Shown: in pieces, positions 8,366 through 18,350 of the stretch
Layout: the number at the start of each line of letters is the position of its first letter
Position numbering within the stretch: the stretch's first letter is position 1
Assembly (NCBI GenBank): GCA_964625855.1
Contig: CAZVFC010000049.1
Span: 1 to 64,000 of the forward strand
Direction of reading: 5' to 3'
From: JAPLUA01 sp964625855
GTDB taxonomy: Bacteria > Verrucomicrobiota > Verrucomicrobiia > Limisphaerales > UBA8199
DNA: 64,000 bases
Notes under the pieces: model-generated
The model's database searches: none
Told to the model about the DNA's origin: nothing
What the model saw: only the letters and a program-made list of their open reading frames with translations
Program-made: the position numbers and the translations under genes

Positions 8366-9841
8366 TTAAGCTGTCCGGCGAATCGGTCGGCGGCGATAAA
8401 CGAGCGGAGTACAGCCATATTCTTTGCGAAAGTGGCGGACAAAATGGGAACAACTTCTGTAACCAACCCCGGCGGCGATAACGGCGACCGGGTCATTGGT
8501 GGAGCGCAGCAAAGCCGCGCCACGTTCGAGCCGGATGCGGCGCAGAAGCTCGGATGGCGCCATCTTCATTTTGCTTCTGAAGACGCGGTTGAAATGGCCC
8601 AGGCTCACGTGGCTGACGTCGCGCGCCAGCGAGCTCATTTTGATTACACTGGCGTAGTGCGTTGAAAGAAATGAAGTTGCCCGGCCAACTGGGTCCGCCG
8701 GAAACGCGGGGTCTTCTTGCATCGCCGCCACGCGGTTCCAGCCGGCCTCGAGGTGATGATGGCACGCATCCTCGGCCACGCGGTCGCTATCTCCGCTCAA
8801 TTCTTCGATAAACTGAAGATGGTCCCGATATAGCGCCATCAGGCTCGGCCACGTCCCCTGCTGCATCTGCAGAATCCACTTGTCGGCTTCTGTGGCGACG
8901 ATTTCCCAACACTTGGTCAGACACGGCTGGCCACACTTGTCGACCAGCGTTCTGTGGAACTCAAGATCGGCTTTGTGGAAGGTGGGAAAATCGGAGCGCT
9001 CGGCCGCGAAACGGAGGCGCGACAATACAGGTTCGAGTCTTTCCCTTGTTCCATTCCATTCGCCGCGCTGTCGCAGTTGAAGCACCGCGAATGCCTCAAG
9101 GCTGGAGCGCAGCCGGCAGAGAGAAATGATTTGGTTTCTCTCAAGCATCGGCGCGGTGCTGCTGGCGGGGGCTTGGCGTGCCTGGAGTTCCTTGTCCAAC
9201 TGGGTTTCAATCATCTCGAGCAGCTCCTGATTGTGGGTGGTGAATGGGCGATCGAGATCGCGGCTGCGGAAGACGAGGGCGTTGCGTTTGGCCTTGAACC
9301 GAACGGGGCAGCCGAAGTGCTTGTCCAGCTTTTCCCTATGCTGGACAGGGCGGGCGAGTTCGAGCCTCAGCGGCTTTATCTGGCCATCGGTACCGCGTTG
9401 CCCTATGGCCAAAATCCATGACAGGCACACCTCTATCAGGATGTCGGGTTCAGCACCTTCGCCCCTGAGGAGGGCGATCTCGACAGTCGTTTCCTCGGCT
9501 TGGGAGCTAACGCGGATTTCTTCGGGGCAGGTTAGGATCTTGTAGCGGGCAATGCGTTGGAGCGCATCGCGGAAAGTGCGGCTGCAGAGCCCGGTAAGTT
9601 GGGTAGCATCGTAGTGCTCAAAGTGCGCGTCGGCACCAAGTTTCAAGCCGATCTCCGCGTCGCCGCTGGTTTCGCCGATGGCTTTCCAAAGGGCGAAGAG
9701 TTGGGAGGTGGTGGCGTAGATTTTCTCCTGATTGAGGAAATTGGGCGGCAAGTCCGCCCGGCGCAGGACTGCGGACACAGAGACCTGGTGCATTCTGAGT
9801 CGCCGGGCAAGGAGGCTGGAAACTTTGAATCGGTCGCTCAT
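8366..9841 (-). CDS. AraC-family regulator with an internal GntR-type FCD domain
   Basis: A 491-residue regulator with three recognisable parts. Residues about 1-225 resemble the arabinose-binding-like sensor of OruR-type AraC proteins (LCSRTFRDALQRIARY, HFGCPVRFKAKRNALVF). Residues about 240-375 match an FCD ligand domain of the FadR/GntR kind, with the metal-binding pattern ADLEFHRTLVDKCGQP, then RDHLQFIEEL, then HHHLEAGW. Residues about 390-491 are an AraC double helix-turn-helix (SSLARDVSHVSLGHFNRVF, then VAVIAAGVGYRSCSHFVRHF). FCD domains normally sit behind a winged-helix GntR domain, so this order is unusual. It is probably a sugar- or acid-responsive regulator; direct repeats upstream suggest autoregulation. 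The natural target could be the adjacent LamG-to-NTF2 operon, but this is inference. Confidence 0.8.
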   Translation of the reverse strand: MSDRFKVSSLLARRLRMHQVSVSAVLRRADLPPNFLNQEKIYATTSQLFALWKAIGETSGDAEIGLKLGADAHFEHYDATQLTGLCSRTFRDALQRIARYKILTCPEEIRVSSQAEETTVEIALLRGEGAEPDILIEVCLSWILAIGQRGTDGQIKPLRLELARPVQHREKLDKHFGCPVRFKAKRNALVFRSRDLDRPFTTHNQELLEMIETQLDKELQARQAPASSTAPMLERNQIISLCRLRSSLEAFAVLQLRQRGEWNGTRERLEPVLSRLRFAAERSDFPTFHKADLEFHRTLVDKCGQPCLTKCWEIVATEADKWILQMQQGTWPSLMALYRDHLQFIEELSGDSDRVAEDACHHHLEAGWNRVAAMQEDPAFPADPVGRATSFLSTHYASVIKMSSLARDVSHVSLGHFNRVFRSKMKMAPSELLRRIRLERGAALLRSTNDPVAVIAAGVGYRSCSHFVRHFRKEYGCTPLVYRRRPIRRTA

Positions 9842-9893
9842 GACTTTGGTTGCAGCCGTGGTTTCAAGGTAGCATCAAATTGGAGTCTGTCAC

Positions 9894-9929
9894 TTGCAGA
9901 ACGTGCCACACTATTTGCACAATGTGCCA
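9894..9929 (-). promoter_or_regulatory. 21-bp-spaced direct repeats upstream of the AraC-type regulator
   Basis: Two copies of a 15-base sequence, TTGCAGAACGTGCCA at 9894 and TTGCACAATGTGCCA at 9915, share 13 of 15 bases and start exactly 21 bases apart, two helical turns. This is the geometry in which AraC-type proteins bind paired half-sites. They lie 53-88 bases upstream of the regulator's ATG, suggesting an autoregulatory operator. Confidence 0.5.
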
Positions 9930-10115
9930 GTACGTAGGGGGTTCAGAACAACTTATTTTCACTTCCTCCCGCCTCCCGATTGTTCCGATGGAGCAGGCAA
10001 GCAATCTGGCGCGGTGCCCGCATGTGGAGCCGCTCGGCAATCCGCGCCAAGGTCGTCGCCGTCACCCGGCGCAAACCGTTAAGCCCTGTCGCCAGCCCAC
10101 GGCGGGGAGCCAGGT

Positions 10116-10180
10116 ACGAGCCGAGTACTAGACACGCCCAAGCCAGGTACTGGCTTGGGGGTGGCTAGGCGCTGGCTCGT
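10116..10180. repeat. long imperfect palindrome in intergenic region
   Basis: A hairpin-forming sequence: an inner perfect stem CCAAGCCAG/CTGGCTTGG around a GTA loop, extended outward through CTAG...CTAG and ACGAGCC/GGCTCGT with small mismatches. It lies in the gene-free stretch 9842-10395, between the AraC-type regulator (minus) and the plus-strand housekeeping block; apart from the direct repeats at 9894 I see nothing else there. It resembles the longer hairpin at 62115 in using GCCAGG/GTAC-like words and may belong to the same dispersed family. Confidence 0.6.
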
Positions 10181-10422
10181 GCAGGGGTTGGCAGACCTAA
10201 GGCGGTTCTGGCTGCTGCCGGGGGGGGTGCCTCAGCCTGCGCAATCGTCTGCGCCAGGCTACGAGGGGCGTCCGGCCCTCGGCGGAAGGCATAATCCTAC
10301 GGCTCCGGGGGGCCAGAGCTTGTGACAATCTTGTTAAAGACGCGCGCTAAGGGCTCTTTGCGGCCTGGGCCTGTGGTTTTCGCGGGGGCGCTGTCTTGAA
10401 AAACCGAGCGTACCAGCCCCAG

Positions 10423-10765
10423 TGGTTTTTAAGGACATCTACACGCTTGACAGCGGATGCAAGCTCCGAGGATATCAAGGCTGCGTTTCGCCGTCGGGCC
10501 CTGGAACTGCATCCCGACCGGTCCGGGCTGACAAGCGGGCCGTTCCAGGCCGCGCAGGAAGCTTGGCGGCCGCGTGCGCGTGCGGGTTCAGGCGCGGACG
10601 AGATGCGCTGAGTGCGGCGGGCGAGGGGCAGTGGGGTTTTTCGAGTGCTGGCACTGCGAGGGGCACGGGGCCGTTATGACTGAATATCCGGTGCAGGTCC
10701 GGGTATCAAGCGTGAATGAAGATGGAATCCAATTTGGCGCACTCCGCCGCGAGCAAGGTGGCGGC
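10423..10765 (+). pseudogene. decayed DnaJ-like co-chaperone
   Basis: Pieces of a J-domain protein lie in different frames. One frame reads FKDIYT, the start of a J domain. A second reads TADASSEDIKAAFRRRALELHPDRSG and FQAAQEAWR, which contains the HPD motif. A third, from about 10598, reads CAECGGRGAVGFFECWHCEGHG followed by TEYPVQVRVS, the CXXCXGXG zinc repeats and the start of the substrate-binding domain of DnaJ proteins. At least two frameshifts plus internal deletion separate the pieces, so no functional protein can be made. The last piece is in frame with queE without a stop, which creates a spurious long open frame. Confidence rests on the HPD and zinc motifs in correct order. Confidence 0.7.
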
Positions 10766-10870
10766 GGCGGCTTGTCTCCCTGGAGCGAACGCGCCACGGG
10801 GTCGCCGGTTCCCGCCCAGTGCCGGCAATCGGTGTTCACTTATCGGCCGACTCCGGTTACATTGCCGCCG

Positions 10871-11623
<753 letters not shown>

Positions 11624-11629
11624 CCACCC

Positions 11630-13002
<1,373 letters not shown>

Positions 13003-13006
<4 letters not shown>

Positions 13007-13953
13007 AGCCAACGGAAATGAAGCAGCTCCTGGCGGAGCACAACATCCGCCTGACAAAGTCGCTGGGCCAGAACTTCCTCCACGACGCCAACCAGTTGCG
13101 GCGCATCGTGGCGGTCGCGGAGCTGAGCAGGTCGGATCGGGTCCTGGAAATTGGCCCGGGCCTCGGGCCGCTGACCGAGTTGCTGGTCGAGCAGGCGGGC
13201 GAGGTCCTCGCCATCGAGAAAGACACGAGACTGGTGAAGGTGCTAGCAGAGCGCTTTAACGTAGGACAGGCGTCTCGCCTGTCCCCAACGGGAGGAGTCA
13301 TCGAATCGAGGACAGGCGGGACGCCCGTCCTACGTTTGCTCCATGACGATGCCCTGGAGTACCTGCGCCGCGAGCCGCGCGATTGGAGCGAGTGGAAGCT
13401 GGTCGCCAACCTGCCGTATTCGGTCGCCTCGCCGATCCTCGTGGAACTGGCTATGGGAGAGCAAGCGTCCCCGCGAGCCCCCATGTCCGGTGGTGTCGGG
13501 CCCCGCCCGCTCGCCGACGAGGCGCGCGGTCCGCAGCGGATGGTAGTCACACTGCAACTCGAGGTGGCCAAGCGGCTCCTGGCCGAGCCCGGCACGCCCG
13601 ATTACGGCGTGCTCACGCTGCTGGTGCAACTGGACTATGAACCGCAGACCTCGTTCAAGATCCCCGCCAGTTGCTTCTTTCCGGAACCGGATGTGGATTC
13701 GGCCTGCGTCTGCCTGGCGCGCCGCGCGCAGCCGCTGCTCCGGCCCGGACAGCGCGACACGTTCGCCCGCATCGTCAGACGCAGCTTCTCGCAGCGGCGC
13801 AAGATGATGCTCAAGCTGCTGAAGGAAGATTGGCCCGAGCCTTGCCTCGCCGCGGAATTCGAGCGACTGAACCTGTCGCCCCGGGTCCGCGCCGAACAGG
13901 TCTCGCTGGACCAATTCGCGCGCATGGTGCAGGCTCTCTCCAGGAACGCGTAA
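13003..13953 (+). CDS. rsmA: 16S rRNA adenine N6,N6-dimethyltransferase
   Basis: A 316-residue KsgA/RsmA methyltransferase, which dimethylates two adjacent adenines at the 3' end of 16S rRNA during 30S assembly. Motifs: SLGQNFLHD (residues 20-28), EIGPGLGPLT (SAM binding, 49-58), the acidic ribose-binding stretch AIEKD, and NLPYS (136-140), the target-base motif. The C-terminal PEPDVDSA and RRSFSQRRKMM are also characteristic. At 316 residues it is about 45 longer than usual, because of two in-frame insertions: residues 87-110 from a palindromic element and about 154-177 from a second non-conserved stretch. Neither interrupts a motif, so the protein may still fold. It starts within the aminotransferase stop (ATGA) and its TAA overlaps the lipoprotein ATG. 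Confidence 0.93.
13261..13333. repeat. in-frame palindromic element inside rsmA
   Basis: A 73-base element with 24-base inverted ends, matching at 22 of 24 positions, beginning GTAGGACAGGCGTC. It is translated as part of RsmA (GQASRLSPTGG...RTGGTPVL), falling between the SAM-binding half and the LLHDDALEYL strand. Confidence 0.8.
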
Positions 13954-14465
13954 TGAACCGGCGGTCGCTGATAATCCTCGTGGGTGGCCTGGTCCTCCTG
14001 GGTGGTGGCGGCTGCCGGCCGTCTGGCTATGAGCCCTCCAGCCCGGCCGAGGCCCAGGAGATCTACAGCCAAACCAAATGGTTCTTCGCCCCGCCGCTTG
14101 CCTTCGCGCCGCGCGTTCCCGATCCCGACTCCGATGTCCCGCCCGACAGCAAGAATCAGATGTTCTTCAAATTGGCCACGGGCACTTACATGATCTACAG
14201 CGAGTTCCTGCCCCGATCGGGCATCAAGGCGTTCCGCGGCTCGGGGCGGCTGGAACCCATCCCGGGACTGGCCGGGCCGGTTTATCGGCTCAGCGACAGT
14301 TACAGCGCTGGGCATCCCGACACCGTCCTGCTGGTTGGCTTCTGCGGCAAGCGCAGGTTTGTGGTCCAGGCTCGGGGCACCAACCAGCCAACCGTTCTGG
14401 CCGACGCGCTTTGCCTGGCCACCAACGCCTTGGCGAATCTGCGAAGCCAGGCGCGCAATCCCTAG
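13953..14465 (+). CDS. small lipoprotein of unknown function
   Basis: A 170-residue protein starting at the ATG that overlaps the rsmA stop (TAATG). The N-terminus NRRSLIILVGGLVLLGGGGC has a basic end, a hydrophobic core and a cysteine at residue 21, consistent with a lipoprotein signal although GGG before the cysteine is a relaxed lipobox. The rest is soluble, with a region KNQMFFKLATGTYMIYSEFL and GHPDTVLLVGFCGKRRFVV that I cannot match to a family. It looks like a periplasmic or outer-membrane-anchored protein conserved only locally. It belongs to the same transcription unit as rsmA and the Nudix gene that follows directly. Confidence 0.7.
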   Translation: MNRRSLIILVGGLVLLGGGGCRPSGYEPSSPAEAQEIYSQTKWFFAPPLAFAPRVPDPDSDVPPDSKNQMFFKLATGTYMIYSEFLPRSGIKAFRGSGRLEPIPGLAGPVYRLSDSYSAGHPDTVLLVGFCGKRRFVVQARGTNQPTVLADALCLATNALANLRSQARNP

Positions 14466-14466
14466 T

Positions 14467-14964
14467 GTGAAGAAAGAGATATTTGATGTCGTGAACGAGC
14501 GCGACGAGGTCGTCGGGCAACGGACGCGCCGCGAGGTGCACCGGCTGGGTCTGATGCACCGCGCGGTGCATGTGTTGGTGTTCAATGCAGCAGGGCAGGT
14601 CTTTCTGCAGAAGCGCTCGATGACGAAGGATCGCCAGCCCGGGCTGTGGGACTCGTCCGCCTCGGGTCACCTCGCTGCGGGCGAGGATTACGATGCCTGT
14701 GCGGTGCGGGAGCTGCGCGAGGAAATCGGCTTGCAGGTGCCCACCGGCCCGCAGCGGCTATTCAAGCTCGCCGCCTGCGGCGAGACGGACCAGGAACACG
14801 TCTGGGTCTATCGCTGCGCGGCCGAAGGACCATTCGAGCTGGACCCGGAGGAAATCGAGCGCGGCGGCTGGTTTGCGCCGGAGGAAGTCAGCCGCTGGAT
14901 GGCACAGCGTCCCGACGAGTTCGCAACCGCCCTGCTCGCGCTTTGGAACCGGCTTAGGCCCTGA
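14467..14964 (+). CDS. Nudix hydrolase (IDI/YfcD-like)
   Basis: A 165-residue Nudix protein. The Nudix box GX5EX7REUXEEXGU is complete: GHLAAGEDYDACAVRELREE followed by IGL. The start EIFDVVNERDEVVGQRTRREVHRLGLMHRAVHV is typical of the isopentenyl-diphosphate isomerase-like/YfcD subgroup, which hydrolyses nucleoside diphosphate-linked substrates. The substrate is not determined. Translation most likely begins at GTG 14467, two bases after the lipoprotein stop. It is the last gene of the plus-strand block, converging with the sulfatase remnant on the other strand. Confidence 0.85.
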   Translation: MKKEIFDVVNERDEVVGQRTRREVHRLGLMHRAVHVLVFNAAGQVFLQKRSMTKDRQPGLWDSSASGHLAAGEDYDACAVRELREEIGLQVPTGPQRLFKLAACGETDQEHVWVYRCAAEGPFELDPEEIERGGWFAPEEVSRWMAQRPDEFATALLALWNRLRP

Positions 14965-15062
14965 CGAAGACCCATGCAAGCGGCATCAACGTGACCTCCG
15001 ACAACGGCGGATGGTCGGGTGGGCCTGTTGGCATGTTCGCAATCGCTGGGGGACTTCGGTTG

Positions 15063-16051
15063 CTAGTTGTTGTGAGGCTCAAAGTCCGACTCGTTGACCC
15101 ACACCGGTATCCGCTTCTCGCCGGCCATGAAGCGATGGTAGAAATCGCGGTAGTTCGGGTCGGAGTAGGGAAACTGCTCGAATAGTTCGCCCTTCCCAAA
15201 CATGCGGGGATCATCCTGGGCTTTGAGTTCTCGGAACAGTTGCTTCTGGAGCGAGGTTTCGAGGGCCTTGGTCTGGGAGCGGCCGGCGAGGTTGACCAGG
15301 CAATCGGGATCCTGCTTGAGGTCGTAGAGCTCGGTTGCGGGGCGTTTGCCGAAGCACAGCGCCCAGTGGGCGTCGCTGGCATCACGGCGGTGGGCCTTGA
15401 GGATCTGGGTCTTGGTCGGGCTGGCGTCGCAAGTGAGATAGCCGGTTTCGGGATTGCCTGCCGGCCAGCGGGACGGCTCGAAGTTCCGCAGGTAGAGGGC
15501 ATCCTGCTTCACGATGCCGCGAATGGGGTAGCCCCAGTCGTTCGGGCGTCCGACGTCGTGGCGCTCCTTGCCGAGCAGGACGTAGTCCCGAGCCGGTTCA
15601 ACCCGGCCGGACTTTTCGGAGGAGAGGATGGCGGTGAAGCTTCGGCCGGCGGGCGGCGCCATGCCGGTCCGGGACCAGCGCACGCCGGCCAGTTCGACCA
15701 GCGTTGGGGCGAGGTCAACGAAGCTGATATAATCCTCCACCACCCGGCCGGCTTGGCGGATGCCCTGCGGCCACATGATGGCCAGCGGGAGATGATTGGA
15801 GTCCTGGTACGATTGGCTTTTGGTTCGCGGAAAGGCCATTCCATTGTCGGACGTGACCACCACGACGGTGCGAGCGAGCGCCCCGGAGTCCTCCAGCATT
15901 GCCAGCATGCGCGACAAGTGCCGGTCGAAATGCTCGACCTCGAACGCGTAGTCCAGCAGGTCGTTGCGGACGGTTTCGTTGTCCGGCCAGCAAGCCGGCA
16001 AGCGGTTCACGTCCGCAAGCGCCTTGCCCCCTTTGGCGGTCATGCCGACGA
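15063..16051 (-). pseudogene. truncated, internally deleted sulfatase copy
   Basis: An almost identical copy of the sulfatase gene at 25052-26662, lacking its 5' part. Matching begins just at the stop codon and continues to about 16051. Inside it, 231 bases are missing relative to the intact gene, and the joint lies at a 10-base direct repeat (CCCTTTGGCG at 26018 and 26249 in the intact gene), so the deletion kept frame. Upstream of residue VGMTAKG the similarity stops. The lost N-terminus includes the aspartates and the formylglycine cysteine (CAPSR), so the product cannot be an active sulfatase even though a 335-codon frame remains open. Confidence 0.85.
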
Positions 16052-16095
16052 TCGAGTTTTCGATTCGCATGAGTTGTGAGCCTTCATTTATCGCG

Positions 16096-16126
16096 GGCGA
16101 CCCCCGCTACGTGGTAGCGGGTCGCC
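16096..16126. repeat. palindrome between truncated sulfatase and beta-helix gene
   Basis: Inverted repeat GGCGACCC...GCTAC / GTAGCGGGTCGCC with a two-base asymmetry in the left arm. It lies just past the 3' end of the minus-strand beta-helix gene, where it could act as an RNA-stabilising hairpin; it could equally be a dispersed REP-like repeat. There is no U-tract. Confidence 0.55.
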
Positions 16127-16147
16127 ACTTCGTCAGGGTGGGTTACA

Positions 16148-17698
16148 CTACTGAACGCTCAGGCGGTAGAAGGCTGGAGATTCAGGGGTGGGATTCGTAT
16201 CCGAGATTGTGATTTGGCCTCCAGTCCCGGCAATGCTGGTTTGGACGGGTAAGAAGGCGGGTTGGACCAGCAGGTTGGTGCTGTGCTCGAGGGAGTAGGT
16301 AATTCCGCTGACGCTTGGCCAGCGCAGAGTGGCGACGGCTCCGCTCGCGGCTACGGCCGTGATGCGGAGGACAGATAGGGCATTCGTTGGGTTGGTGCCG
16401 GCGCGCCATTCCTGCCAAGTGGCCATGCCGTCGCCGTCGGTGTCGAGCGCGTCGGCTGTGCCGTCGGTGGGCAGCCCGTACTGCAAGAGCCAGGCGTAGG
16501 AGATGGTTGAGGCGGGCGCTTGGAGTTCATGGGCACCAATGTCAACCGTGCCACTGGCGATGCGGGGATTGCCGTCGAGGTCGGTGGCGCCGGTGACGGC
16601 GGAATTGATGCCGGCGTTGATGCAGGGCGAGTTGGTTTGGAGGTGAAAGTCGGCCGCGGCAGGATTCATGAGGGCCGGGTCGTTGGTGAAATTGCCGGGG
16701 CCAGCGGGCAAAGGCGTGGTGCAGCAGTGGGAGAAGGCAGGGCCGGACTGGTAGTTCGGGCCTGAAGTGGCGGAGTTGTAGAAGACAATGCAGTTGGTGA
16801 GGGCGGTGGTTCCTCCGACATAGACCCCGCCGCCAGATGTTGCCGTGTTGCTCACGACGGTGCAGTTGTAGAGCCAGCCGGCGGAGATGCCACCGCCCTC
16901 GATGGCGGAGTTGGCATTAATGAGGCAGTTGGTCATCTTGCACTGGTAAGCTCCACCGCCTGAGCCGGCGAAGTTGGCTGAAATCAGGCAGTGGTTCAGG
17001 GTGCTGCGGTAGGCTCCGCCACCGCAGGCAGCGGGCGGGAAGCTGGGCAGGCCGGCGGGGGTGTTGTTGTTGGAGATCACGCAGTTCTTCAAGGTGCAAG
17101 CAAAGACGCCGGCGCCTCCGTTGGCGGTGTTCCCAGACACGACGCAACTGTCCATGATCAGGCCGCAAGCGCCACCGCCGAAGTCGGCGGCAGAGGTTGT
17201 AAGGACGCAGTTAGAGAGGAAGGCCGTGGGGGTGGCAAGGGGGCCGGGCACACCGTAAGCGGCCCCGCCGTAGCCCGTGGTACCCGATCCACCGTTGGTC
17301 AGGGTGAAGCCAACCAAGCTGGCACCGTTGGTGAGGAAAGCGCATCTGACCGGGGCGACGCCGGCTCGGGAATCCCCCTGCGCGCCTAGAATGACGGTAA
17401 CTGCTGGTCCGTTGACGCTTTGGACTGTTATGACCTTGGTGAGGGCGGCCCGGTTGGTGGTGAATTCTTTGCCGGAGGCTGCACCGCCGGTCTGGTAAAG
17501 GCCGTTGGTGACGAGGACCAAGTCGCCAGGATCGGCGGCGACGATGGCGTCCTGGATGTTGGTGGCGGCGGTGGACCAGTCAGTGTAGGGAGAGGTGGGG
17601 GCCGGGTTGTTGAGGTCAACGTAGTGAACCGTAGCGGTAAACCCAAGCCCTGGGGCGAGGCACAAGAAGCCGAGCAGGGGGAGGGTGGCCGTTTTCAT
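16148..17698 (-). CDS. secreted right-handed beta-helix protein (choice-of-anchor Q type)
   Basis: A 516-residue exported protein: signal peptide PLLGFLCLAPGLGFTA, then VHYVDLNNPAPTSPYTDWST and NIQDAIVAADPGDLVLV, the usual opening of pectate-lyase-like beta-helix proteins. Many short turns rich in NC/GG pairs follow (MTNCLINANSAIEGGGI, LYNCTVVSNTATSGGGV), the rungs of the helix. The segment DLDGNPRIASGTVDIGAHEL near residue 380 is the choice-of-anchor Q signature. After it come a calcium-binding DTDGDGMATWQEW stretch and a C-terminal sandwich ending FYRLSVQ. No catalytic residues could be assigned. Its start overlaps the upstream gene's stop (ATGA), making it the last gene of the 24533-16148 run. 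Confidence 0.82.
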   Translation of the reverse strand: MKTATLPLLGFLCLAPGLGFTATVHYVDLNNPAPTSPYTDWSTAATNIQDAIVAADPGDLVLVTNGLYQTGGAASGKEFTTNRAALTKVITVQSVNGPAVTVILGAQGDSRAGVAPVRCAFLTNGASLVGFTLTNGGSGTTGYGGAAYGVPGPLATPTAFLSNCVLTTSAADFGGGACGLIMDSCVVSGNTANGGAGVFACTLKNCVISNNNTPAGLPSFPPAACGGGAYRSTLNHCLISANFAGSGGGAYQCKMTNCLINANSAIEGGGISAGWLYNCTVVSNTATSGGGVYVGGTTALTNCIVFYNSATSGPNYQSGPAFSHCCTTPLPAGPGNFTNDPALMNPAAADFHLQTNSPCINAGINSAVTGATDLDGNPRIASGTVDIGAHELQAPASTISYAWLLQYGLPTDGTADALDTDGDGMATWQEWRAGTNPTNALSVLRITAVAASGAVATLRWPSVSGITYSLEHSTNLLVQPAFLPVQTSIAGTGGQITISDTNPTPESPAFYRLSVQ

Positions 17699-18303
17699 TG
17701 ATTACGATTCGTGCTCGTGGCGGGGGCATTTATGGCGCCGACATTGGTGCCTTTCGGGGCGGCGGGCATTTGCCAACGTCCGGCGGGGTTGCGGCCTGGC
17801 ACCACGCCTTTGGTTCGTGCGGTGGGCTCTTCAGTGGCGCCTTGCGGCTCGCGCTTGGCGGTCCAGGGGGCGGAGTGGGGTTGGCCGTTGAGTTCGTAAT
17901 CGACTATACCGTTGATGGTGTCGTCGGTAACTGTCCCTGCGAATTTCTGAAGGTACTTTTTGCCATACACCTCCCGGGTGACGGCAAAGGAAAGCTGGTC
18001 GCCATGCAGAGTTGCGGCTGTTATCGGGACAGGGTTGGTCCGTGGCTGGCTGAGTTGGGTGTAGATCGTCCCGCTGAGCTTGTCGCCGTCCAGTTTCAGG
18101 GTAAGCGTGTTCTTTCTTTGCAGTGCAGGGATGCGGGCCGACCGGCGCGGGGCTTGGTCTGATTGGGGGATGGGCGTGGTCCATGTCCACGTGCCGGTGG
18201 GATTGGAGTGGACCTCGGAGCAGACCACGTCGGCTGCGCCGAGGACCAGTACCGCATACGCGATGAGGGTTACTGCACGGAGGCGGGGATCTTGTTTCTG
18301 CAT
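17695..18303 (-). CDS. secreted protein of unknown function, beta-sheet rich
   Basis: A 202-residue protein with an N-terminal hydrophobic segment (AVTLIAYAVLVLGAADVVCSE) acting as a signal peptide. The central part alternates short strands and turns (GTWTWTTP, NTLTLKLDGDKLSGTIY, DQLSFAVTREVYGKKYLQKFAGTVTDDTINGIVDY), a pattern seen in small lipocalin-like barrels of Verrucomicrobiota and Planctomycetota that begin with G-x-W. The C-terminal 50 residues are low-complexity and proline-rich, so probably disordered. It overlaps the beta-helix gene by four bases and follows the 419-residue gene by 47 bases. Function unknown. Confidence 0.65.
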   Translation of the reverse strand: MQKQDPRLRAVTLIAYAVLVLGAADVVCSEVHSNPTGTWTWTTPIPQSDQAPRRSARIPALQRKNTLTLKLDGDKLSGTIYTQLSQPRTNPVPITAATLHGDQLSFAVTREVYGKKYLQKFAGTVTDDTINGIVDYELNGQPHSAPWTAKREPQGATEEPTARTKGVVPGRNPAGRWQMPAAPKGTNVGAINAPATSTNRNQ

Positions 18304-18350
18304 TGGTCAAACCTTGTCTCTGATGGTGCCTGAGTTTGGGTTGCGGATCA

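Noticed and set aside
10574..10870. QueE N-terminal extension as a real DnaJ-QueE fusion
   Set aside because: The J-domain pieces are in other frames and incomplete, while QueE homologues begin at the INEIYLSLQGE stretch.
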